Source: Hyphomonadaceae bacterium (lineage in GTDB: Bacteria; Pseudomonadota; Alphaproteobacteria; Caulobacterales; Aquidulcibacteraceae). From it: 64,000 bases of DNA. The stretch lies in NCBI GenBank assembly GCA_019636095.1, contig JAHBYF010000001.1, positions 248,001 through 312,000 of the forward strand. Reading direction: 5' to 3'. The notes beneath the pieces are model-generated. The model saw only the letters and a list, made by a program, of their open reading frames with translations, was not told the DNA's origin and ran no database searches. The translations under genes and the position numbers were made by a program. Shown here piece by piece: positions 17,387-25,258 of the stretch; the first letter of the stretch is position 1; every line of letters begins with the position of its first letter.

Positions 17387-17403
17387 CCTGTAGTCGCTAC
17401 AGG
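17387..17403. promoter_or_regulatory. Perfect 7-bp dyad, probable merR operator
   Basis: CCTGTAG, a 3-base spacer and CTACAGG form a perfect inverted repeat midway between the divergent merT and merR starts. MerR proteins bind such dyads in an overlong promoter spacer and untwist DNA on metal binding. I could not assign the -35 and -10 boxes with confidence. Confidence 0.7.
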
Positions 17404-17413
17404 AGCAAGAGGC

Positions 17414-17809
17414 ATGCCCGCGATTGGCGAAATCAGCGTACGCTCTGGCGTGCACGTCGAGACGATCCGCTATTATGAACGCATCGGCCTCATGCCGAAG
17501 CCGGCGCGCGCCGCCAACGGGCGACGCTGCTACGACGCCAAGGCAGCGGCTCGGCTCGCGTTCATTCGCCGCGCTCGCGACCTGGGCTTCGCGCTTGCCG
17601 ATATTCGCGCCTTGCTTTTACTTGCAGACAACAAGGCGGCGTGCCGCGACGCGCATGGGCTCGCCACCCGCCATCGCGACGCCATACGGGCCAAGATCAC
17701 GGAGCTCAAACGGCTTGAGCGGCTCCTGTCCGGAACGACGGAACGTTGCGCGCGGACGCCTGCGGCGCCGTGTCCGATCATTGAGGCGCTGACGGGCAAT
17801 GCGTTATGA
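17414..17809 (+). CDS. merR: MerR family regulator, mercury type
   Basis: A 131-residue MerR protein with an N-terminal winged helix (GVHVETIRYYERIGLM) and a C-terminal metal region. Cysteines C77, C112 and C120 correspond to the three Hg(II) ligands of MerR (82, 117, 126), with the last loop one residue shorter. This supports mercury rather than copper or zinc sensing. It overlaps the next gene by 4 bases, so merR and the VOC gene are probably co-transcribed. Confidence 0.85.
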   Translation: MPAIGEISVRSGVHVETIRYYERIGLMPKPARAANGRRCYDAKAAARLAFIRRARDLGFALADIRALLLLADNKAACRDAHGLATRHRDAIRAKITELKRLERLLSGTTERCARTPAAPCPIIEALTGNAL

Positions 17810-18156
17810 GCAGGCTCGTGCTGAGCCTTCTGTCGCTTGATCTCCAAGCGACACGAACCTTCTATGAGCGTCTTGGATTTTGCCTCTCTGGCGGAGCAGC
17901 GGATTCAGGCTGGATTGAACTGTCGGGGCACAGCGTCGTTCTCCAATTCTACAATGAGGCGCCCGTCGGCACAGCCCCAGAGCCAGCGCTGAGCGGGACG
18001 ATTTACGTGCATGTCGATGAGGTCGATATGCTGGCGTCGATCTTGCGTGGCCAATGCGCGTTCGAGTGGGGGCCCGAAACCATGGACTATGGCATGCGCG
18101 AATTCGCGGTGCGCGATCCAAGCGGCTACCTGCTGGCGTTCTCGGCGCCGGCGTGA
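17806..18156 (+). CDS. VOC (glyoxalase/bleomycin-resistance fold) protein linked to merR
   Basis: A 116-residue VOC protein with the usual ATRTFYERLGF start and the C-terminal FAVRDPSGYLLAF strand that carries a metal-ligand-like acidic or Glu position in many members. The substrate is unknown. Translational overlap with merR ties it to the metal locus. VOC proteins of this kind occur in resistance and detoxification islands, and a role in organomercurial or thiol detoxification is speculation. Confidence 0.7.
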   Translation: MSRLVLSLLSLDLQATRTFYERLGFCLSGGAADSGWIELSGHSVVLQFYNEAPVGTAPEPALSGTIYVHVDEVDMLASILRGQCAFEWGPETMDYGMREFAVRDPSGYLLAFSAPA

Positions 18157-18245
18157 GGGGCCGGAATCGGCGAGATGTAGCCGGTCGAGCTTCCAGACTG
18201 GACGTCCGTTTTCGGGTCCACTCGCGCCGGAGTCCGCTCTTGTTC

Positions 18246-18313
18246 AGGTTTCTAGGACGCCCGCCCCCGCGCAGACTTGTCCGCGCCGCTGAGGGCGGGT
18301 GTCGTAGAAACCT
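18246..18313. repeat. Long imperfect inverted repeat (21-bp arms) between the mer locus and IS91
   Basis: AGGTTTCTAGGACGCCCGCCC at 18246-18266 pairs with 18293-18313 with only two mismatches, leaving a 26-base loop. There is no T-run, so it is not a standard terminator. It may be a small non-autonomous element, the end of an insertion sequence or a structured RNA. The rest of 18157-18570 shows no gene; the part next to the transposase stop probably includes the IS91 end. Confidence 0.55.
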
Positions 18314-18570
18314 CAATGGCTGACTCGCGGGATGCAGCGCGGAGGTCTATGGGGATTTGAGTGCGCGCCCTGGTGTCGGCGGTGACGCGAAGCCCTCATG
18401 AGTGAAGCTGCACGTACGCGCTGTTGGAGGCAATGGCGCAAACATCATCGATGCGCGGAGACGTGAGCAGTGATTTGGTCGGTCTACCGCGTGCGCAGAA
18501 CGCGCGAACGCATCGCGCGCAGCCCGCGCGCGTTTTGAGCGTCGCTGATGTCGGTGAAGCTGCGTCTTAG

Positions 18571-19761
18571 TCATGATGTGTCGCACCATAGAGGTGAAGC
18601 GGCGCGGCGTTGCGGCGTGCGTGGGCGCTCGAACGCTTCGATCAGGATGAGCCGCCCGCCACAGCACGGGCAGGGCTTCGGCGCGGGCGCCGCGTCTGGC
18701 TCTGCCGGCGGCGGCGCTGGCGGCAGCGCATCAAGCAAACGACGCGCGCGGGCGATATTGTCAACGCGTGCGCCGTTGGCGAATAGCCCGTAATGGCGAA
18801 TGCGGTGAAAGCCGTCGGGGAGGACGTGCAGCAGGAAGCGACGGATGAATTCGTCGCCGTCGAGCGTCATCAGGCCATAGCGCTCTTGGCCTTCACGCCG
18901 ATAATCCTTCCACTTGAAGCTGACGCGACCCGCTTCGAAGGCGACGAGCCTGCTATTGGCGATGGCGACGCGGTGGGTGTAGCGCGCCAGATACGACAAC
19001 ACTTGATCAGGCCCGGCGAACGGGCGCTTGGCGTAGACCACCCAATCGCTGCGATGGAGCGGCTTCAGGAAGGCGCGAAACGCATCGAAGTCGCTGAGAT
19101 GGGCATGATCACCGAAGAAGCGGAGCGCGCCGTCGCCGTGCGCGGCGACGAGGCGTTGCAGCATCAGGCGCCGAAACAGCCCCGACAGCACGCGCACCGG
19201 CAGAAAGAAATCAGGCCGGCAGGGAATCCATCGTTCGCCATCTGGCGCAATGCCTCCACCCGGCACGATGCAATGCACGTGCGGGTGATGCGTGAGCGCT
19301 GAGCCCCAGGTGTGCAGCACCATGGTGACGCCAATCTTGGCGCCCAGATGCTTGGGATCGGCGGCGATGGTGAGCAACGCCTCGGATGCGGCTTTGAACA
19401 ACGCGTTATAGATCACCGCCTTGTTGGAATAGGCGATGTCAGCAATCGGCGCCGGGAGAGTGAAGACGACGTGATAATAGGCGACAGGCAAGAGCTCGGC
19501 GCGGCGTGCTTCCAGCCAATCATAGGCGGCCGCCGCCTGACATTTGGGACAATGGCGGTTGCGGCATGAATTGTAGGCCACATCGATGTGGGCGCAGTCT
19601 TCGCATCGGCTGACATGGCCGCCGAGTGCTGAAGTGCGGCAGGTCTCGATCGCTTCCATCACGCGCTTCTGCGCAAAGCTGAGCCGCCCCGCATGCGTGC
19701 GGCGATAGCCGGGCCCGAGGTCGCGGAAGATATCTGCGACCTCCAGGCGCTGTCGGGACAC
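18571..19761 (-). CDS. IS91 family transposase
   Basis: A 396-residue HUH-type transposase. An N-terminal zinc finger (CEDC...CRNRHCPKC) is followed by the HUH motif HPHVHCIVPGGG and the catalytic-tyrosine segment YLARYTHRVAIANSRL. It also has a C-terminal CPCCGG zinc motif. It nicks and rejoins one DNA strand during rolling-circle transposition. It appears full length and follows the recombinase gene by 10 bases. Confidence 0.92.
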   Translation of the reverse strand: MSRQRLEVADIFRDLGPGYRRTHAGRLSFAQKRVMEAIETCRTSALGGHVSRCEDCAHIDVAYNSCRNRHCPKCQAAAAYDWLEARRAELLPVAYYHVVFTLPAPIADIAYSNKAVIYNALFKAASEALLTIAADPKHLGAKIGVTMVLHTWGSALTHHPHVHCIVPGGGIAPDGERWIPCRPDFFLPVRVLSGLFRRLMLQRLVAAHGDGALRFFGDHAHLSDFDAFRAFLKPLHRSDWVVYAKRPFAGPDQVLSYLARYTHRVAIANSRLVAFEAGRVSFKWKDYRREGQERYGLMTLDGDEFIRRFLLHVLPDGFHRIRHYGLFANGARVDNIARARRLLDALPPAPPPAEPDAAPAPKPCPCCGGRLILIEAFERPRTPQRRAASPLWCDTS

Positions 19762-19771
19762 GCGGGCCGGC

Positions 19772-20644
19772 CTAGCTGGTCGGCTTGTCCTCGAACTGCA
19801 ATCGATCGAACGGGCCCGGCGTGCGCTGGATCACTTTGGGCGTCACGCGCACATAAATGGCGCTGGTGTCGAGCTTCTTATGGCCGAGCAACGCTTGGAT
19901 CACGCGGATGTCGACATTGCTCTCCAAGAGGTGGGTCGCAAATGAGTGCCGTAAAGTATGCAGGGTCGCAGGCTTATCGACGCCAGCGGCGTCCTTGGCC
20001 ATGTGGAAGCAGCGATTGAGCGAGCGCGTCGTCACTGGCGTGAAACGCGACAGGCGCGATGGAAACAGCCACACCTCAGGACGACCGGCCTTCCACCAGG
20101 TGCGCAACAGATCGAGCAGGCCAGGCGAGAGCTTAGCGAAGCGATCCTTGTAGCGTTTGCCTTGCTCGACCCGGATCAGCATCTGCTTGCTGTCGATGTC
20201 GCCGACCTTGAGATTGCAGACCTCCGCGGCGCGCAGGCCCGCGCCATAGGCGACGCTCAGGGCGGCGCGCCATTTGAGGCTCGGCGCATGCTCCAGGATG
20301 GCCGCGACCTCCTCAGGCGTCAGCACTTCTGGAATGCGCTGTGGCGGCGTCATCAGCGAGATGAGGTCGCGTGCGCCGGGTTGGCGCAGCGTGACGCGAA
20401 AGAAGAACCTGAGCGCAATCGCATGCGAATTGATGGTGCTGATCGAGGCGCCCGAACGCATTAGCTCGATCTGGAACGCGCGCGCGTCGTCGAAGGTGAG
20501 ATCGCCCGGCGGCTTGCCGGCATGCTTGGCGCAAGAGCGCACGACACGGAGGTAGGTACGCTGCGTCGCAGCGGCGAGCCCGCGCATCGACATGTCTTCG
20601 ATCATGCGTTGGCGCAGAGGATGGATGGCTGGCGTCTCGGCCAT
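19772..20644 (-). CDS. Tyrosine-type site-specific recombinase of the IS91-like element
   Basis: A 290-residue XerC/D-like recombinase: N-terminal core-binding domain (about 5-95) and catalytic domain with the R in GAGLRAAEVCNL, HTLRHSFATHLL, LGHKKLDTSAIYVRV and the nucleophilic Tyr. It sits immediately upstream of the IS91 transposase in the same direction, the usual partner arrangement, and its role in transposition is not established. Confidence 0.88.
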   Translation of the reverse strand: MAETPAIHPLRQRMIEDMSMRGLAAATQRTYLRVVRSCAKHAGKPPGDLTFDDARAFQIELMRSGASISTINSHAIALRFFFRVTLRQPGARDLISLMTPPQRIPEVLTPEEVAAILEHAPSLKWRAALSVAYGAGLRAAEVCNLKVGDIDSKQMLIRVEQGKRYKDRFAKLSPGLLDLLRTWWKAGRPEVWLFPSRLSRFTPVTTRSLNRCFHMAKDAAGVDKPATLHTLRHSFATHLLESNVDIRVIQALLGHKKLDTSAIYVRVTPKVIQRTPGPFDRLQFEDKPTS

Positions 20645-21047
20645 GGCTGGGTCTCCCGTCTGGGCTCGACCCGGCCCATCCGGGCGCAGCCCTCAGACAG
20701 GAGGCAGTGACAATGGCACAAGCGCTTGCAGAATCTGCGTCCCGCGCGAGCGGGTTAGTCCTCTAAGATCTTCCTGAAATTCGACCGGCGGCGCTCAACG
20801 TCTGAAGTCCGCTGCAAACACGACGTTCGCAAAGGGAGCCTGAATGTCGCCTTTCGGCGAAGTCCAGCCAGGTAGCGGTGAAGCCGCCGGACGGCACGAT
20901 TGGATTGACCCTGCCGGTCCCGGATTATTCTTATGGGAGCCAACCTGGGCCTAAGCGGCCGTTTCGCCAATCGACTTGATTAGATTCCGTCTATAGCTAG
21001 CTAGCGTGATAACCCTGATATGGAAGAAAGACCGCGAGGTAGACTTA
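20645..21047. other. Intergenic region upstream of the interrupted VOC gene
   Basis: About 400 bases without a convincing gene. It probably contains the end of the IS91-like element near the recombinase start and the promoter of the VOC gene at the right. The stretch just before 21048 is A/T-richer, but no clear -35/-10 pair with normal spacing was found. Confidence 0.4.
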
Positions 21048-21403
21048 ATGAGCAGAGCATTGCGAGTGTTTCCTGTGTTCGCCGTCCGCGATCTTGATGA
21101 GGCGCTTAAGTTTTACGTCGAGAGGCTCGGGTTTGTAGTGGCGTGGAAATGGGGCGAGCCGGTCCATCGAGCCGGAGTGGCGCTAGGTGAAATCGAAATA
21201 CAGCTCGATAGCGTCAGCGCCGGGACGAGCGGTTCATCGGTTGTGTACGTCCATATGGACGATGTCGGAGCATACTACGAGGCATGCCGCGCGCGGGGCG
21301 TAGTCTTCGCGGATGAACTCGGGGATCGTCCGTGGGCCATGCGCGTGTCAAACGACTGCGGTAACGCCCTCCCTGGCGACATCTAAAAATGCCCCCCGGT
21401 TGA

Positions 21404-22207
21404 TCACTTAGTCTTCTCCGTTTGTGCCTCTGGCGCTGCGCCAGTCTTCTGCAGCAGTCCGGCACGGCGCTTTTCCTTCAGGCGATAGCTGTCGCCGCGG
21501 ATCGTAACGACGGCGGAGTGGTGGAGCAGACGATCGAGGATCGCTGTGGCGACGACCGGGTCGCCGAAGACAGCGCCCCATTCGCCAACGCTGCGGTTCG
21601 AGGTCAGCAGGATGGCGCCGCGTTCGTAGCGTCGCGACACCAGCTGGAAGAAGAGATGCGCAGCGTTGGGGTCAAACGGCAGATAGCCGAGCTCGTCGAT
21701 GATCAGGAGCTTAGGCTTGGCCAGAGACGCAAGTTTGTCTTCCAAGGCGCCGCTCTCGTGCGCTTTCGCGAGCTGCGCCACCAAAGCCGCTGCAGAGGTG
21801 AAGAGCGTTCCATAGCCGGCGACGATGGCCTCGCGTCCGAGCGCGACCGCTAAATGAGTCTTGCCCACACCTGGCGGGCCCAACAGCAGCAAGTTCTCGC
21901 CGTGGGCGATCCAGCGGCATGCCGCCAATTCACGGATCTGTTTGGCGTCGATCGAGGGTTGGGCGACGAAGTCAAAACCGGCGATGTCACGGGTGAATGG
22001 GAAGCGCGCCAACCCCATCGCCATCTCGATGCGGCGATGATCTTTGCGGGCGATTTCCCGATCACACAAAAAGGCGACCAGTTGGCGCGCCGACAAGTCT
22101 GCGCGGACCGCTTCGTCGAGCAGACTGTCGAGCTGATCGCGGATCGCGGTCAGTTTGAGCCGGGTCAGCATCGCCTCAAGGCGGTCTTCATCCAACAACG
22201 CGCTCAC
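21404..22207 (-). CDS. istB: IS21 helper ATPase IstB
   Basis: A 267-residue DnaA/DnaC-like AAA+ ATPase with Walker A GPPGVGKTHLA and Walker B LLIIDELGYLPFD. IstB assembles on target DNA and stimulates IstA. It overlaps istA by 4 bases. The C-terminal about 15 residues are variable and do not affect the assignment. Confidence 0.93.
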   Translation of the reverse strand: MSALLDEDRLEAMLTRLKLTAIRDQLDSLLDEAVRADLSARQLVAFLCDREIARKDHRRIEMAMGLARFPFTRDIAGFDFVAQPSIDAKQIRELAACRWIAHGENLLLLGPPGVGKTHLAVALGREAIVAGYGTLFTSAAALVAQLAKAHESGALEDKLASLAKPKLLIIDELGYLPFDPNAAHLFFQLVSRRYERGAILLTSNRSVGEWGAVFGDPVVATAILDRLLHHSAVVTIRGDSYRLKEKRRAGLLQKTGAAPEAQTEKTK

Positions 22208-23481
22208 CAGCAGCCTCCCGCGACCGCTTCGTATTCTTCGAGGGGACGCAACAGCGCAGCTGGTGTCGTGGCAATGTCGGCGCGGCGGACATGTCCGACA
22301 TCCTTAAAGTGCTCACGGTCGCATACGCGTTCGCGTGCAAGCCCTTCGCCGTGCTCGGCGACGATCCGGCCTGCGTGCGTAATCCGCACCCGACCATCGC
22401 TGATCGTCACCGCGACGCGTTCACCGATCAGCCGCCAAGGCACGCTGTAGGCCACTCGATCGACTTCGACGCAACAATCGGCCTGGACCCGCCGCACAAG
22501 ATCGCGCGTCTGGCGAAACGGCGGCTTGTTTGGATATGGCTGAAGCGCCGACGCCTCGTCGCGCAGGAAGCGCAGGATTGGCGCCTCACCCGTTGTGCCG
22601 TGCATGCGCGTATCGGAAATCTCGCGCATCCACCGCTCGAGGTGGCCTTCGAACTGCGCCAAGCTATCGAAGCGCCGGCCGGCGACAGCGTTCTTCTTCA
22701 CATAGCCGACGCCGTTTTCGTCTTTGCCTTTCGTGCGTGGGCGGTAGGGCGCACACGCTCTCGGGGTGAAGCCCCAATAGCGCGAAAACGCGTGAAAGCG
22801 TGCGTTTAAAGTGACCTCACGCGTTGCTGCGTCGTGGTGATCGACCAAAGCGCGCGCGTTGTCGAAAAGCACTTCACGAGGCACGCCATTGTAATGGCGG
22901 AACGCATTTTCGATGCCTTCAAACCATGCGCTTTGGCGCTCACACAAAAACGCCTGTACGTAACCGCGACGCGAATAGCCCAACGTCGCCACAAACAGAT
23001 GCACGCGCTCCTTGACACCGGCGAGTTCAACGCGCGTCTCGCCAAAATCGATTTGCATCTGTTGGCCAGGTGCAGTCTCGAACCGAACCGTTGCCCGTCG
23101 CTCGGCTTCAAGCAGCTGACGAAAAGGCGCCACGGCGCGCTCCACCGTCCGCAAAGTCGCCTCGATCCCCAACTCGTCTTTCAAGTCCTGGCGCACCACG
23201 TCGGCGTTGCCCCGGTGCTGAGTCATTTTGGCTTCGAGCCAATCCTTCAGCCCATCGAGCTTCTTCGGTCGGCCCGCGCGTCGATACCGCCGCCACCCGC
23301 CAGCTTTGATCCAGGCCCGCACCGTCTTCGGGCAAGCCCCGAATTCGGCGGCGATTTTCTTCACGCCCCAGCCTCGTCGCTTCAGCTCCAGCATCGCCGC
23401 AACCTCGTCCGGCATGCGCATCGTGAGCCTCCGCAAATCCCTCTCTGGACCTGCAGCTTCACTGACTCGCGTCTTGTCCAT
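22204..23481 (-). CDS. istA: IS21 transposase IstA
   Basis: A 425-residue DDE transposase with an N-terminal helix-turn-helix (about 25-60), an RNase-H-like core beginning QMQIDFGE and containing LFDNARALV, and the catalytic Glu in TKGKDENGVGYVKKN. It cuts and joins the element ends. It appears full length and is encoded just inside the element's right end. Confidence 0.93.
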   Translation of the reverse strand: MDKTRVSEAAGPERDLRRLTMRMPDEVAAMLELKRRGWGVKKIAAEFGACPKTVRAWIKAGGWRRYRRAGRPKKLDGLKDWLEAKMTQHRGNADVVRQDLKDELGIEATLRTVERAVAPFRQLLEAERRATVRFETAPGQQMQIDFGETRVELAGVKERVHLFVATLGYSRRGYVQAFLCERQSAWFEGIENAFRHYNGVPREVLFDNARALVDHHDAATREVTLNARFHAFSRYWGFTPRACAPYRPRTKGKDENGVGYVKKNAVAGRRFDSLAQFEGHLERWMREISDTRMHGTTGEAPILRFLRDEASALQPYPNKPPFRQTRDLVRRVQADCCVEVDRVAYSVPWRLIGERVAVTISDGRVRITHAGRIVAEHGEGLARERVCDREHFKDVGHVRRADIATTPAALLRPLEEYEAVAGGCW

Positions 23482-23770
23482 CGGCTTTCCCTCCTCGGTT
23501 AGAGGGGGGGATTTTCAATGTCGCCGAGGGGGGAGTTTTCCATGTCGTCCGACATGCGCGATTTTCGGCTCGTTGATCCGAGTGGGAATCGCCTCGGTTT
23601 CGCGTCACCTATCGTGACTGAAGGCTAAGTCGCAAGGAACCGATTGTCTGTCAGTCTTCGGCGATCTTCTGCCGGACGTCGCGGAGGCGCGAAACGGCGG
23701 TTATGCAGCGCTCATGCGCCCATCATCGTTTCTAGGATTCCCATGTGGTGGCTGCGACGAGCGCCCGCAA

Positions 23771-25021
23771 TTACGGGCTGGCGGGAAAGAGCCCGGGCAG
23801 CCAGCGATGCGCGAGGGTGGCGGGTAGCGCCAGGCGCCACGGCGATTTGGACGACAGCGAAGTCAGCACGCCGAAAGCCTGCAATTGCTTGACGACACGA
23901 AGGGCTTGGCGGTCCGTCGTTTGAATCAAGCCTGGAATGTCGCCCCGCGGAAGCTCACCGCGATAGAGAAGGGCTTCAAGAATCTGGCCGGCCTTTTTGG
24001 AAAGGCCACTCAAGCGCACTTCTTCGTCGGCCCAAGCCAACACCCGCGCGCGCAGACGATCGGGCTGCATCAAACCTTGCATGAAGGTCACTTGATCAAT
24101 CGACACCGTAAGAAAGAAGCGCGTGAAGTCAGCGAGCGCTTCTTCGGTTAGGTGTCCGCGGCCATCGAGATCGTTGCGGCGCACGAGATCACATTGTGCG
24201 AGGTTCTGCTTGTAAGTCTCGACATTAATGGCAAGGCCGCGGGCGATCGACCAGATGCCCGCCGTTTCGAGGCTTTCCAAGAACATGGCGTGGGACACCA
24301 GCCGCGCGACCCGGCCATTGCCGTCAGCAAACGGGTGAATCCAGAGGAGGCGATGGTGTGCCGCCGCTGCTAAAAGGATCATCTCCCCGCGCGATTGCTT
24401 GGCGTAAGCCTCGGAAAAGCGTGTCATGAAACGCGGTACCGCGCCCGGGCTGACCGCGATAAGCCGGCCCACCTTCACGTCACGCGTACGAAACTGGCCT
24501 GGAATGACTTTGACCTTCTCGCCGGTCTCCGGGTCGGTAGCCCACTTCAGCTCTTCCGGCAGGCTTTCGATGAAGCGCTTATGCGTTTCACGAATACCCT
24601 CGACGCTGGTTGCACGGCCTTTTAGCCCCCCCAGATCGATCCAACGCTGCACCGAAATATGTGCCTTGGCTTCAAGCTGAAGCTCACGCTTTTTGGGATC
24701 GCGGCTCAAATCGTCATTGAGCGCCCGTTCGATGTCGATCGGATGGGTGTCGTGACCCTCGATCAGATTGCTGTAATAGCAATTCATCGAGCGCACGAGC
24801 TCTGCGAGTGCGGCCAGCATGCCGTCTGGAAGGCTCGATTTTAAGCTGGCCGCTTTGAACGTTAGATCGACAACAAGTTCGTTTAATTCGCCGCGCCATT
24901 TTGAATCCTGCGCAAAACGCAGTGGCTCCATACGAAAAATATCTTCGCCACCATCGCGCAGCGGCGATATTTTCGGGGCGCTTTTTTTCGCCTGTTTTTT
25001 TTTGGCAGTTTTTCGCGCCAT
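23771..25021 (-). CDS. Fic family protein
   Basis: A 416-residue Fic protein with the complete active-site loop HPFADGNGR (229-237), so the AMP-transfer chemistry is probably intact. An N-terminal inhibitory-helix motif is visible (SNLIEG, 84-89, matching [S/T]xxxE[G/N]), so it is self-inhibited. A Fic N-terminal domain precedes this and a winged helix (about 335-405) closes the protein. Such proteins modify target proteins on Ser/Thr/Tyr. The ATG at 25021 gives a Lys-rich start (MARKTAKKK). An upstream extension of 64 codons crosses the repeats and is unlikely. Confidence 0.85.
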   Translation of the reverse strand: MARKTAKKKQAKKSAPKISPLRDGGEDIFRMEPLRFAQDSKWRGELNELVVDLTFKAASLKSSLPDGMLAALAELVRSMNCYYSNLIEGHDTHPIDIERALNDDLSRDPKKRELQLEAKAHISVQRWIDLGGLKGRATSVEGIRETHKRFIESLPEELKWATDPETGEKVKVIPGQFRTRDVKVGRLIAVSPGAVPRFMTRFSEAYAKQSRGEMILLAAAAHHRLLWIHPFADGNGRVARLVSHAMFLESLETAGIWSIARGLAINVETYKQNLAQCDLVRRNDLDGRGHLTEEALADFTRFFLTVSIDQVTFMQGLMQPDRLRARVLAWADEEVRLSGLSKKAGQILEALLYRGELPRGDIPGLIQTTDRQALRVVKQLQAFGVLTSLSSKSPWRLALPATLAHRWLPGLFPASP

Positions 25022-25136
25022 TTTCTGTGGTAGTTTTCTGTCGCTAACAATGTCGGGTTTGATTTCTGTTTCTGTGTAGCAAAACTCTCTTATTTTTCGA
25101 TGTTTTTGTTTGTGTACTCCCAAAATTGTCCCCGAA

Positions 25137-25200
25137 AATGTCGTGTTGAATGTCTGGTAGAATGTCGGGTAGATAAAATATCTATGTAAATCATAGATAT
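25137..25200. promoter_or_regulatory. Three 12-bp tandem repeats plus a 9-bp palindrome upstream of fic
   Basis: AATGTCGTGTTG, AATGTCTGGTAG and AATGTCGGGTAG follow each other exactly at 25137-25172. A related AATGTCGGGT lies nearer the fic start at about 25049. Next is a perfect inverted repeat, ATATCTATG and CATAGATAT around TAAAT (25178-25200). The stretch is far more A/T-rich than its surroundings. It fits either an operator for the fic gene or integrase arm sites. Confidence 0.6.
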
Positions 25201-25258
25201 AGCCCGTCCGCATGCTCGCGCTCAGCCCGTTCCGATCTGGCCTTCAGAGGGGCCGCCC

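Larger units (their letters stand above)
18571..20644 (-). mobile_element. IS91-family element with companion tyrosine recombinase (coding core)
   Basis: Two adjacent minus-strand genes, a tyrosine recombinase and an HUH transposase, form the known two-gene layout of some IS91-family elements. IS91 elements transpose by a rolling-circle route and do not make target duplications or inverted ends, so the true borders (oriIS and terIS) lie a little outside the coordinates and were not identified. Confidence 0.7.
21346..23554 (-). mobile_element. IS21-family insertion sequence, complete
   Basis: The element is 2,209 bases long, begins TGTC and ends GACA, and is flanked by the direct repeat TGCGCG (21340-21345 and 23555-23560), the target duplication. 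Further related inner repeats are visible near both ends (GGCGACAT next to runs of C or G). It carries istA and istB in overlapping order. Length, ends and duplication all fit a functional IS21 element. Confidence 0.9.
21048..23628 (+). pseudogene. VOC family protein gene split by an IS21 element
   Basis: Codons from the ATG at 21048 run to 21345 (MSRALRVFPVFAVRDLDEAL ... PWAMR). After removing the insertion and one copy of the 6-base duplication, the frame continues at 23561 as DFRLVDPSGNRLGFASP to a TAA at 23626-23628. The joined protein would be about 121 residues and a complete VOC fold. As it stands, the left half reads into the insertion and ends within it. The gene is therefore inactivated, recently enough that both halves are unchanged. 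Confidence 0.85.

Noticed and set aside
18246..18313. Reading the long inverted repeat as an integron attC site.
   Set aside because: It lacks the attC core pattern (RYYYAAC/GTTRRRY) at its ends and there is no nearby integron integrase or cassette run.
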